Position numbers and translations under genes: made by a program | The notes under the pieces: model-generated | Databases searched by the model: none | What the model was told of the DNA's origin: nothing | What the model saw: the letters and a program-made list of their open reading frames with translations, nothing else | Part shown: in pieces, positions 1 to 8,697 of the stretch | How the letters are laid out: each line of letters opens with the position of its first letter | Numbering within the stretch: the stretch's first letter is position 1 | Origin: Drosophila persimilis | Lineage: Eukaryota; Arthropoda; Insecta; Diptera; Drosophilidae | Direction: 5' to 3' | Length of the DNA stretch: 64,000 nucleotides | Assembly: GCF_003286085.1 (NCBI RefSeq) | Contig: NW_020825542.1 | Coordinates: 1 to 64,000 of the forward strand

Positions 1-249
1 TCGCCACTCCAGGGTCGAAATTACAGTTGTAAGGAAGCGATCCTGGGCTGGGGTACATATCTCAGTCTACTCCAGGGTCGAAATTACAGCAATATTTATA
101 ATTTGCCGGGACTCCGAGTTCTGGGCCGTCGATGGGGACAGGGAGGCAATCCCCAGACGGGAGCGACCGAGATGAAAGGGAACAGTACGGGGCGTGGCAG
201 TGGCAATCGCCGGACAGCACTTACGTGGCCCTGTCGGACTAAGAATTAC

Positions 250-1560
250 TACGAGGGTCGGAGATATCGACAGGCACCGCCGAGAGGGCTTAGGCAATCG
301 CCGGATAGCGCTCTCGGGATCCCGTCGAACTAAGAACTACTACGGAGGTCTGTGCTATGCGGGGAAACCAACAAGTATCACCGAGAGCGTCTAGGCTATC
401 GCCGGATAACACTCACGGGACCCTGTCGGACTAAAAATTACTACGAAGGTCTTTGCTATGCGGGGATACCGACAAATACCACCGCGAGTACCTTGGCTAT
501 CGCCGGCCAGCACTCACGGGGGCCCCGTCGGACTAAGAATTACTACGAGGGTCGGAGATATCGGCAAGCATCGCCGGGGGGGCTTAGGCAATCGCCGGAT
601 AGCGCTTCCGGGATCCTGTCGAACTAAGAACTACTACGAAGGTCTTTGCTATGCGGGGATACCGACAAGTACCACCGTGAGCACCTAGGCTATCGCCGGA
701 CAGCACTTACGGGGCCCGGTCGGACTAAGGATTACTACGAGGGTCGGGGGTATCGGCAGGCATCGCCGGGAGGGCTTAGGCAATCGCCGGATAGCGCTCT
801 CGGGATCCTGTCGAACTAAGAACTACTACGGGGCCGGAGATATCGACGAGCATCGCCGAGGGTGCCTAGGCAATCACCGGATAGCACTCACGGGACACTG
901 TCGAACTAAGAATTATTACGGGGCCGGAGGTATCGACAAGCGTCGCCGAGGGCACCTAGGCAATCGCCGGATAGTACTCACGGGACACTGTCGAACTAAG
1001 AATTGCTACGGGGATCGGGGATATCGACAAGCATCGCCGAGGGTGCCTAGGCAATCGCCGGATAGCACTCACGGGACACTGTCGAACTAAGAATTGCTAC
1101 GGGGGTTGGAGACATCGACAAGCGTTGCCGAGGGTGCCTAGGCAATCGCCGGATAGCACTTACGGGACGCTGTCGAACTAAGAATTACTACGGAGGGGGG
1201 GGGGGGGGGGGGGGGTCGGAGATATCGCCAAGCATCGCCGAGAGTGCCTAGGCAATCGCCGGATAGCACTCACGGGACACTGTCGAACTAAGAATTATTA
1301 CGGGGCCGGAGGTATCGACAAGCATCGCCGAGGGTGCCTAGGCAACCGCCGGATAGCACTTACGGGACGCTGTCGAACTAAGAATTACTACGAATATGGG
1401 AATACCGACGCATATCGCCGAGAGTACCTAGGCAATCGCCGGATAGCACTCACGGGACACTATCAGGCTAAACATTACTGCGAAAGTCTTTATCATACAG
1501 GGCAGGCATCGCCGAGAGGGCTTAGGCAATCGCCGGACAGCGCCTTCGGGACCCTGGGAA
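250..1560. repeat. GC-rich minisatellite in A LTR
   Basis: Imperfect tandem units of roughly 90-115 bp share a core like GGCAATCGCCGGATAGC, then ACGGGAC, then a CTAAGAATTACTACG block. Several short plus-strand ORFs run through it only because some units are a multiple of 3 long; I do not regard them as genes. A pure G run of 21 lies at 1195-1215. The matching plus-oriented LTR at 22850-23700 has a cleaner 111-bp version. Confidence 0.85.
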
Positions 1561-2384
1561 CTACTGGGGTACTGCGGGGTCACAAACTACTGGAGGGAAT
1601 CATGCGGGGGGAACGCCAACAGTTGTCACCGAGAACGCCTAGGCAATCGCCGGACAGCGGCCTCAGGATCCTGTTGGGCTTCGAACTACTGAAGGAATCA
1701 CGCGGGGGCCCCGACGGGCATCCGGAGCGAATACGGATCACCACGGGGGTGTAGCCAAAGAGGGAGACTCGGGCAAGAGGCGTGGGGAAGGGCGGAGAAG
1801 ATGAGGCCCCGGGCATTCAGGTTCCCTAGCGTATAGATTGTTGGTGACCAGGCTATGTTTTCGTTATATTCGTTACATTTCACTTTATTCTTCTTTGGTT
1901 CCCTACCTATCGCACCGCTCAGCAGCCCGTATGCACGTCTTGAGACTCGCTTACCCCTGAACTCCCACGCTTGTGCTTGTCGAAAGCCTCCTCTTTCCCG
2001 GGATTGCAGCGCCGGTGCAGGATCCCCTCTCCGTAAGCGTAGTATCGATGCCGGATCCTTCGCGCACTGCTGATCGCGTTAATCTCGAAGTAGTCCGCCA
2101 CGTGTGTTCTTTTTCTTTTCGCGAGCCACTCGGATTTTTACCCGTCAACGCGTCCGATTCCTACGACTGCCTCTCATCTAACTGACTTCCTTTCCACGTT
2201 TTCCCAGCTTCAGAGCCGGCGTTCTGCTGGCTCTGCCGATCCAGCGTCGGCGTGGGCGGCTAGCGTCGTTATTTCCCCTCTCTTTTGGCGTCTGTAGCTG
2301 CGCCGGTGACTTTCGCCTCTCTTTTCCACTGCTGGGGCGTCGTTGCTGGATTTGATTGCTGTTCTCAGCTTATCTTGTCAGCGC

Positions 2385-2710
2385 TTCTCCTCTCTGCCTG
2401 TTGCTGCGTCGATGCCGGCAGTGCTTCCCTCTCTGCCTGTTGCTGCGTCGATGCCGGCGGCTCGCTGGATCCCGTTGTTTTCCTCGTCTCTCTTTGGCCG
2501 CTGCTGCGTCGTTGTTGTTGGGTTATCTTGTCAGTGCTTCCCTCTCTGCCTGTTGCTGCGTCGATGCCGGCGGCTCGCTGGATCCCGTTGTTTTCCTCGT
2601 CTCTCTTTGGCCGCTGCTGCGTCGTTGTTGTTGAGTCTGGTTCTCGGTGTTTTCCTCGTCTCTCTTTGGCCGCTGCTGCGTCGTTGTTGTTGGGTCTTGG
2701 TTCTGGAAAG
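2385..2710. repeat. Second tandem repeat block in A LTR
   Basis: Units carry the motif TGCTGCGTCGATGCCGGCGG or CTGCTGCGTCGTTGTTGTTG alternating with TTTTCCTCGTCTCTCTTTGG. Reverse-complement relatives occur at 21400-21780 and 28730-29110 in the plus-oriented A-family LTR. Confidence 0.75.
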
Positions 2711-2792
2711 CCAGTGGCGTCCGCCGTGATCGCGACTTGCCCCCTTTTTAGGAAAATAGTAAGCTACGTGGGGCTTAGAGACCCCTCGGGCC

Positions 2793-2805
2793 GTATAATA
2801 TAAAA
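2793..2805 (-). promoter_or_regulatory. Possible TATA box of A LTR
   Basis: The minus strand reads TTTTATATTATACGG about 190 bp inside the LTR start, a plausible TATA element for the U3 region. It is one AT-rich patch in GC-rich DNA. No start site can be shown from sequence alone. Confidence 0.3.
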
Positions 2806-2989
2806 TTAATAACAAGTGGCCTTCGTGGCCTTCCCCCCTCCCCCTTAACCTAAAACTGAACAGTCAATGCTTACCTAGAAAATAAAAAGTCAAAAATCTT
2901 AATTCTAATGAAATAAGTTCGGGTCCCTCCAATGGGAAAATGCCGGCAAGATGATGGGTGGAAAAAATGTGGGTGGAGCGTACGCTCCC

Positions 2990-4173
2990 TCACACCCCCT
3001 CCATACTTCGGGGGTGCCGAAGAGTGACTGTGACAGCCCGGCTACGGGTAATTTTGACTCGAAAGCAGGTGCCGTCATGGACCTCCAGTCGCCGGACTCC
3101 CAGTCGGTAGGCTCGATCGCGTAAGAATACGGTGATGTTGGATATGAGGTCCCGGGGCAACCGCCGCCCTGGCGCGTTGGTCCGCCATTCGGGGGGAGCC
3201 TCTGCCCATTCCGGGTCGTCCTGCACCGCTGCTACCGTAGGGTGGAGTCGGAGGATTTGCAGCAGGTCGGCCATCTCGCCATACTCCAGCGGGAGGCTCT
3301 CTTCGGAGCCGAAGTCGCGTACTTCCTCATCGGGACGTTGTGGGGGTAGTCCGGCGTGGGCGGCAAAGAGGGGGGGCGGGATGTCAGCTGACCCCGATGG
3401 GTTGGCTGGTGCCCACTGCTGGTTCGCTTGTGGCGCGAAGTCCAGGTTCATGAGGGACCCGGAATCGGACCCTCCGTCGTCGCGTTGGGGTCCTGCTCCT
3501 TCCCCTGCATCGCTCGCGTTTGACACGTCAGAGTAGTGTGGCCCAGCACCATCACCGGATTCGTCCTCGTTGCGTACAGCTGGAGGGGTGACTACTCGAC
3601 CTTGACCGGCCAGGTCCCACTCGGCGCAAAGGGGCGAGTCCCATTCGCTTCCGCGAGCCACTGGGTGTCCGCTCTCTTCGTACTGCAGCGTGGACGCCAG
3701 GCTTGGAGCGTCGCGCAGGATCGTCTCGTGCTCGTCGGTGTCCGTGGTCGCATTGTCGTCGTCTATGGCAGCCCCGTAACTCCCGAGCCAAAGGCGATTC
3801 AGGGCGGCGACGTCGTGATTGGGCGCCGAGCGGACACCTGCGGTGCGAAGCGACCATCGGGCTCCACTTCCTCTTCGGCGTCGGTCCCCGGGTCCTGTGT
3901 TTGTTGGTCGATCCACCCTTGGATGGCTGCCGTGCGCTGACCCCATGGCATCCAGCCCGGTTGTCTAAGAGTCGCCTCTCCGACCCGCCTCAACTGGGCT
4001 TGACGGGATGTGGATGGCCCATCGGGGTTGACGATCCAGCCGCGAGTCCGGCTTGCAGTCGGTTCGTCGGCAGGCGCCGGGACTTCAGGCCGCTGGTCTC
4101 CGCTAGGGTGTCCCGTCGTATCACCATTTGCCCCTAGGGGCCGAGCTTGCCTTCCATCTCTTAGACGCTTCAT
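2990..4173 (-). pseudogene. Element A ORF3, C-terminal domain conserved with B and C
   Basis: A third ORF lies downstream of pol on the same strand. A true ATG at 4173 opens a 124-codon frame that closes at 3799. A second frame (ATG at 3946, 318 codons) runs to 2990. Homology of position with B suggests one ORF of about 394 codons broken by an indel near 3800-3900, but a genuine start at 3946 cannot be excluded. The product is acidic and Pro/Ser-rich, with an Asp/Glu/Thr patch after residue ~130. The last ~75 residues match element B: EW..AP..WR, RR(L/I)P, then L-E-x-H-D-G and FRV. It has no signal peptide or membrane segment, so it is not an ordinary env. The stop codon TGA uses the first LTR bases (TG-TGA). 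Function unknown. Confidence 0.6.
2995..3004 (-). other. Polypurine tract of element A
   Basis: Minus strand ATGGAGGGGG is followed at once by the LTR start TGTGAGG, the usual position of the plus-strand DNA primer. The tract also encodes the last residues (M-E-G-V) of ORF3. Confidence 0.75.
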
Positions 4174-4187
4174 GTCTTCTGTCGATT

Positions 4188-4202
4188 CTAGGGAGAAAAT
4201 GC
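4188..4202 (-). promoter_or_regulatory. Splice-acceptor-like tract before ORF3-A
   Basis: On the minus strand CATTTTCTCCCTAG ends about 15 nt before the ORF3 ATG at 4173. The pyrimidine tract followed by AG resembles a 3' splice site and could yield a spliced ORF3 mRNA, as errantiviruses do for env. This is an inference; element B has a stronger tract in the same place. Confidence 0.4.
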
Positions 4203-4305
4203 CTGTCGGTTAGGACCTGCCTGTCTTAACTAGAAGTATTAATACCCTCCCCCTATCCTGCTTGAGCGGTGCGAGTAAGAAGATGTTTACATTGGATGTA
4301 GTACT

Positions 4306-4410
4306 TATCTAATCCCATAAGGGGATGTATACGTAGCTTACGGTTTCGTGGGTCGCGCCCCTTACGGGGCGAGGACGTTACGATAGCGCGCTACCGCAAG
4401 TGGCCCTTGC
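4306..4410 (-). other. Conserved structured block between pol and ORF3 (A)
   Basis: About 100 nt just after the pol stop is far more conserved with element B than its surroundings. On the minus strand it starts GGGCCACTT, then a 22-nt hairpin (4378-4399), then CCCC-GTAA-GGGG (4358-4369), a four-bp stem with a GNRA tetraloop, then CCCCTTATGGGATTAGAT. Base changes relative to B in the first hairpin keep pairing. A role in translation, splicing or RNA stability is possible; none is shown. Confidence 0.6.
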
Positions 4411-4422
4411 GAAGTCGGCAAG

Positions 4423-7371
4423 TCATTCGGGTCTCTCCAGCGTCGTCGGGTTCTCCTCGGGGTGTTCCACTCCGTGGAAGGCCTTTAAGTCGGCTAAACT
4501 CGCTGTTTTCCTTTGTTTGCCTTGTTGAATCTGTAGTCGAACTATGTTGGGAGATAAGAATTGGGTTACCTTGTACGGCCCGTCGTACTTAGGGGCCAAC
4601 TTGGCCGCGAAACCGTCGGCGGCTTTGGATAGGTGATGCTGCCGAAGGAGGACTAGGGTTCCTAGTTCGGGTCGCCACTCGCGCCGTCGGAGGTCGTATG
4701 TTCTCTTCTGCTCTTGGGATGCCCGTTGGGTGTTCTCCTGTACGACCTTGAATACTTCCTGCAGTCGTGTCGCCTTCCCGTGGGCAGGCTCTGGTTCATT
4801 TCCTAATCCTGGGGTCACTTCGTCGTACAAGGCTCCTGGTAGCCTTGGTTCTCGTCCGAGTACCAAAAAGGCCGGGCTGAAGCCCGACGTGCTGCTGTTT
4901 ATGGCCAAGCTTAACTCGGGGAGGAGATCGTCCCAGGTCCGTTGGTCCCCGTCGGCGTATTGTGCAATCATTGTCTTGATGGTCCGGTTTGCCCTCTCCG
5001 TCGGGTTTTGCTGAGGGGTATACGGCGCGGTGTGCTCGAGTTCCATTCCCGCCACCTCGCAGAATTTCCGGAAGGACCGACTAGTGAATTGTGTTCCGTT
5101 GTCGCACACAAACTTCCACGGGACCCCGAATCGGCAGAGTATCCTCTCTCGGAACGCCTTCTCCAAGTGGGCGGTTGTGGCTTTCCGGAGTGGCACAAGT
5201 TCCACCCATTTGCAGAATGAGTCGAAGAACACGAGGAGCATCGTGTTGCCGTGCGTTGAGCGGGGTAGTGGGCCTACGAAGTCCGCGCAAAGGATGTCGA
5301 ACGGGCCCTTAGCCTGGCGAGTATACATGTGACCTGCGGGTTTGTTCTGGCTCACCTTAAATTTTTGGCAGCTTTCGCAATGTTTCACGTATCGGGCCAT
5401 GTCCCTGTAGAGTCCTGGCCAATAATATCGTTGGGTTACCCGAGTGGCGGTCTTCCGTATTCCTAAGTGTCCGGCGGTCGGGTGATCGTGGCATTCTTCT
5501 AACACTCGTCTACGATGGCCACTGGCGACGCATAATTTCCACTGGTGAGATTCTTCTTCGATTGGTCGGTGTCCAGGCTGCCGGTAGATCTGTCCGTTCT
5601 CGATTATAAATTCTCTGCATTCCTCGGGCCGTGCCTGGATACGTTTGAGCAACCTTTGTATCCAGGGGCAGGTGGGCAGGTCTTCTAGGGTTCGCTGTAT
5701 GGTGTCGATAGGTTGCCGGGAAAGAGCGTCTGCTACGATGTTTTGGCTTCCGCGTCGGTAAAGCACGTCAAAGCGATACTGTTGGAGTTCCAGAGCCCAA
5801 CGAGCGATGCGACCGGTCGGGTTATTGATCGAGTTTAACCACTTCAAAGCGAAATGGTCGGTGATGACGTCGAAGTGGTAACCCTCCAGGTAGCATCGTA
5901 ATTTCCTGATGGCCCAGACGATGGCTAAGCATTCCTTTTCCGTGGCCGAGTAGTTTTCTTCTGCTTTCAAGAGCCTTCGACTAGCGTAGGCTATGACCCT
6001 CTCCTCTCCGCGGATCTGTTGCGTCAGGACTGCCCCTAGACCGTAGGCGCTTGCGTCAGTTTGTAGAGCGAACCTCTCCGTGAAATCCGGGCAGGCTAAG
6101 ACGGGTGCTTGGGTTAACTTCTCCTTCAACTCCTCGAAAGCGGCCTGCTGTTCGTCACTCCAGATCCCCCTTTTCTCCTTCTTCAAGAGGCTAGTCATGG
6201 GTTGTACAATCGCCGCGAAGTTTGGGACAAACCTCCGGTACCATGATGCCATTCCTAGGCAGCGTCGAAGCTCCTTTATTGAACTTGGTGGGGCCAACTT
6301 CCGGACGGCGACGATCTTATCTGGGTCGGTGTGTATACCCCGCTCACTAATGACATGTCCCAGATATACGATGCTTTTCTGGAAAAAGCTGCATTTCTTT
6401 TGGTTTAATCTTAGATTGGCTTCCCGCAGTCTTCGGAAAACCTCTCGCAGATGGTCGACGTGTTCTTCCAGTGTCGCTCCGATGACAATGATGTCGTCGA
6501 GGTAAGCAAAGGCGTTGGGCTCCATCTGTGGTCCGATGACGCTGTCCAAGGCTCGCTGGAACGTAGCCGATGCTGAGTGTAGTCCGAACGGCATCACCTT
6601 CCAATGGAAGAGTCCTCGGCCCGGAACGGTGAAGGCGGTGCATTCTCGGCTCCCCTCGGCCATAGGGATCTGCCAATACCCGTTCTTGAGGTCCAACGTC
6701 GAGATGTAACGCGCGTTACGGAGCCTCTCGATGATGTGGTTGATCCTGGGCAGTGGGTAGGCGTCGGGTATCGATTGCGCGTTGAGCTGTCGGTAGTCTA
6801 CGCACATCCGCATCTCGCCTGTCTTCTTTCCCACCAGTACGATGGGTGCGCTGTGTGGGCTTTTTGAAGCTTCTATCCGCCCGTCTTGCAGCAACTCGTC
6901 GACCTGAGCATTGATGATTTTCTGCATGGCCGGATTCTTGGGGAAGTACCTCTGCTTTATCGGCTTGTCGTCCTTCAGGGTGATGGTATGCTCGGCTATG
7001 TGAGACACGCCCTTCAATCCCTCGAACTTGGCCAATTCTTGCTTCAAGAACTCGGCTACCCACGGCGGGAGGGGTGGTTCGATGATGGGGGCTGTCGGTG
7101 GCGAGATTTCTTCGAGCGGGGCACATGTTATGACGGCGAGGTTCACGGTGATAGGGTTAGTCGAGTCTGACCTTCGAAAAGGGTTGCGTTGTCGACCGGC
7201 CGCGGCATCGGCTAAAGGGGCGAGTTGATAATCCGTTGGGGGGTTAGACGCGAGGTGGTCTACCTCGACCCGTCCATGTCCTTCAGGGCCGTCGTCTTCC
7301 AGGCGTAACGGGTCGTGTTGTGGAGCGAGGCTGGTTTCCTGCGGGGGTCGTTTGCACTGGCTGCGCCGCAC
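4423..7371 (-). CDS. pol: Element A pol: reverse transcriptase-RNase H-integrase
   Basis: Ty3/gypsy-order polyprotein segment of 982 codons; the first codon here is GTG, so it is a frame fragment, not a true start. RT: LVGKKTGEMRMCVDYRQLN ~180, LDLKNGYWQI ~226, and catalytic YLDD ~289-292. RNase H: QTDAS ~437, ATEKE ~475, TDH ~504 and ADALSR ~547. Integrase: HX7H ~627-635 with CESC ~665; the D,D,E triad falls in CADF ~697, CDNG ~756 and PTE ~790; a GPY motif ~935 lies in the C-terminal module. It copies the element RNA and integrates the cDNA. The frame matches protease, but the linker between them (7283-8059) lies in another frame, so no full pol can be made from this copy. The long LTR and tRNA-Lys primer recall the Osvaldo/Ulysses group; assignment tentative. 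Confidence 0.9.
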   Translation of the reverse strand: MRRSQCKRPPQETSLAPQHDPLRLEDDGPEGHGRVEVDHLASNPPTDYQLAPLADAAAGRQRNPFRRSDSTNPITVNLAVITCAPLEEISPPTAPIIEPPLPPWVAEFLKQELAKFEGLKGVSHIAEHTITLKDDKPIKQRYFPKNPAMQKIINAQVDELLQDGRIEASKSPHSAPIVLVGKKTGEMRMCVDYRQLNAQSIPDAYPLPRINHIIERLRNARYISTLDLKNGYWQIPMAEGSRECTAFTVPGRGLFHWKVMPFGLHSASATFQRALDSVIGPQMEPNAFAYLDDIIVIGATLEEHVDHLREVFRRLREANLRLNQKKCSFFQKSIVYLGHVISERGIHTDPDKIVAVRKLAPPSSIKELRRCLGMASWYRRFVPNFAAIVQPMTSLLKKEKRGIWSDEQQAAFEELKEKLTQAPVLACPDFTERFALQTDASAYGLGAVLTQQIRGEERVIAYASRRLLKAEENYSATEKECLAIVWAIRKLRCYLEGYHFDVITDHFALKWLNSINNPTGRIARWALELQQYRFDVLYRRGSQNIVADALSRQPIDTIQRTLEDLPTCPWIQRLLKRIQARPEECREFIIENGQIYRQPGHRPIEEESHQWKLCVASGHRRRVLEECHDHPTAGHLGIRKTATRVTQRYYWPGLYRDMARYVKHCESCQKFKVSQNKPAGHMYTRQAKGPFDILCADFVGPLPRSTHGNTMLLVFFDSFCKWVELVPLRKATTAHLEKAFRERILCRFGVPWKFVCDNGTQFTSRSFRKFCEVAGMELEHTAPYTPQQNPTERANRTIKTMIAQYADGDQRTWDDLLPELSLAINSSTSGFSPAFLVLGREPRLPGALYDEVTPGLGNEPEPAHGKATRLQEVFKVVQENTQRASQEQKRTYDLRRREWRPELGTLVLLRQHHLSKAADGFAAKLAPKYDGPYKVTQFLSPNIVRLQIQQGKQRKTASLADLKAFHGVEHPEENPTTLERPE

Positions 7372-8059
7372 GGCTGGGCATGTCTAATTTGGCTCGCGTC
7401 GATCGGGTTATATTTTTAGCGCCGCCGGGTCCGTCTCGGTCGGGGCTTTGATGCGTTGTCCTTGTATCGTTGCTGGGTCTGGCGTGGTCGAAGCTTAGAA
7501 GCGTTGTCCTTGTATTGCGGCTGGGTCTGGCGTGGTCGAAACTTGGAAGCGTTGTCCTGATGTCACTTCTGGTTCTGGCGTGGTCGAGGCTTAGAAGCGT
7601 TGTCCTGTTAGGGATACTCTGGGTGGTTTTCGAGGCAGACGGACTGGCCCTGGGTGCGTCCAGCGGTGTCGCAGTCGTCTCCGGCGTGGTTTCGTTACTC
7701 TGGGTGTTCTTCGGGGCGGACGGACTGGCCCTGGGTGTGTCCAACGGTGTCGCAGTCGTCTCTGTCGTAGCTTCGTTGACGATTCTGGCGTGGTCGTATC
7801 GAATCGTGGGTTGGGTTCGGGTGGCGTTGCTGGGTCGGGCGTGTTCGCGATCCTGGTGCGTGGTCATGGTTACGTTGCTGGGTCTGGCGGGTTCGAGATT
7901 CTGGTGCGTTGTCACTGGTACATTGCTGGGTCTGGCGGGTTCGAGATTCTGGTGCGTTGTCACGGTTACGTTGCTGGGTCTGGCGTGGTTGGGATTCCGG
8001 TGCGTTGTCACGGTTACGTTGCTGGGTCTGGCGTGGTTGGGATTCAGGTGCGTTGTCAC
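7283..8059 (-). pseudogene. Element A protease-RT linker, tandem-repeat rich
   Basis: This reading frame between protease and RT is built of ~16-residue units such as THQNLEPARPSNVTV and TTLLSFDHARPS, about 48 bp each. It ends out of frame with RT. At 7342-7346 this copy has five Gs where the duplicate (11568-11571) has four; there the linker runs straight into the RT N-terminus. The switch from protease into the linker also needs a frame change near 8060-8100 in both copies. Low-complexity Thr/Arg/Pro/Asn composition suggests a flexible spacer with no enzymatic role. Element B has an unrelated repeat in the same position. Confidence 0.6.
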
Positions 8060-8697
8060 TGGTACATTGCTGGGTCTGGCGGGTTCTGGTGCGTTGGTTT
8101 CGTCCGGTGGGTCGCTGTTGGATTGGTCGAGGGGGTAGGAGCAGCGGATGCCGTCGCTGGACGTTCGTCACTAAAAGTAACCATGCGGGGCCGAGTCGAG
8201 GATGATGTGGGGATCGGGTTGGTTTCCCGGATCGCCCGCTGGGTCAACTGCAAGTACGCTCGGCCGCATTGTATTATGGTCTGGACGCCGCAAAGGAAAT
8301 CGAGCCCCAGTATGATGTCGTCCACTACCATGGGTAGGACTAATAGAATCACCCGCGTTTCCTGTTGATCCAGACGTACCTTGACCGAAACTGCTTGCGT
8401 CACCTCCTTTGCTGTACCGTCCGCCAGGCGGACGGTAGTCCTTATATTCCGTGCGTTCCCTCCGGTACTTACTTCATGAGCGATGCGTTGACTGACGAAC
8501 GACCGCGTCGCTCCTGTGTCGAGGGTAGCTGTGAGCGGTACTCCTTCGATGGTTACTAGCGCGGCGATCCTGCCTCCTTCCAAACTTAAGGGATGAGTTA
8601 CTCCAGGGGGCCCTGGAGGTATGTCTCCGATCGGTTCCCTGACGAGCGGAGACTCGGTCCGTTTCCCGACTCGGACAGCCTACAGCAGTCGATCGTC
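8056..8697 (-). CDS. Element A aspartic protease domain (start of pol frame)
   Basis: The retropepsin-like domain has the active site DTGATRSF (D-T-G), a hydrophobic ILGLDFL flap-distal motif and the length of a single-domain protease. It would dimerise and cut Gag and Gag-Pol. The frame has no ATG; it overlaps the end of gag and is open upstream through RVGKR and PLVREPIG, both in the -1 frame relative to gag. Element B shows the matching RVGKR and THPLS residues, so the frame is entered by ribosomal frameshifting and not by its own start. It stops at 8056 inside the repeat linker (TGA), probably a mutation. Confidence 0.8.

Larger units (their letters stand above)
28..2994 (-). repeat. Element A 3' LTR (~2.97 kb)
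   Basis: Read on the minus strand it starts TGTGAGGGAGCG directly after the purine tract at 2995-3004 and ends CTTCCTTACA, so it has TG...CA ends. The same CTTCCTTACA end lies next to a tRNA-Lys primer site at 10991 and 15212, which fixes this boundary. Nearly 3 kb is long for an insect LTR. Much of the length is GC-rich minisatellite (about 250-1560) plus a second repeat block (2385-2710). Bases 8-26, outside the LTR, repeat LTR-internal sequence at 68-86, so A may sit inside another A-family LTR. The 5' LTR partner (15214-16484) is truncated, so no target-site duplication can be checked. Confidence 0.85.

Noticed and set aside
250..1560. Regularly repeated array that could be mistaken for CRISPR
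   Set aside because: Units of 90-115 bp are imperfect throughout with no unique spacers, and the array lies inside an LTR of a eukaryotic retrotransposon.
2285..2803. 172-codon plus-strand ORF in the A LTR
   Set aside because: It runs antisense through an LTR repeat and has no domain; its hydrophobic look comes from CTCTCTTTGGCCGCTGC repeats.
2990..4173. ORF3 as a retroviral-type envelope gene
   Set aside because: No signal peptide, furin-like site, fusion peptide or membrane anchor is visible in A, B or C.
8607..8613. GGGCCCC as the main frameshift site of element A
   Set aside because: It fits the heptamer rule and frame but is not present in B, while G_GGA_AAC is; kept only as a secondary candidate.
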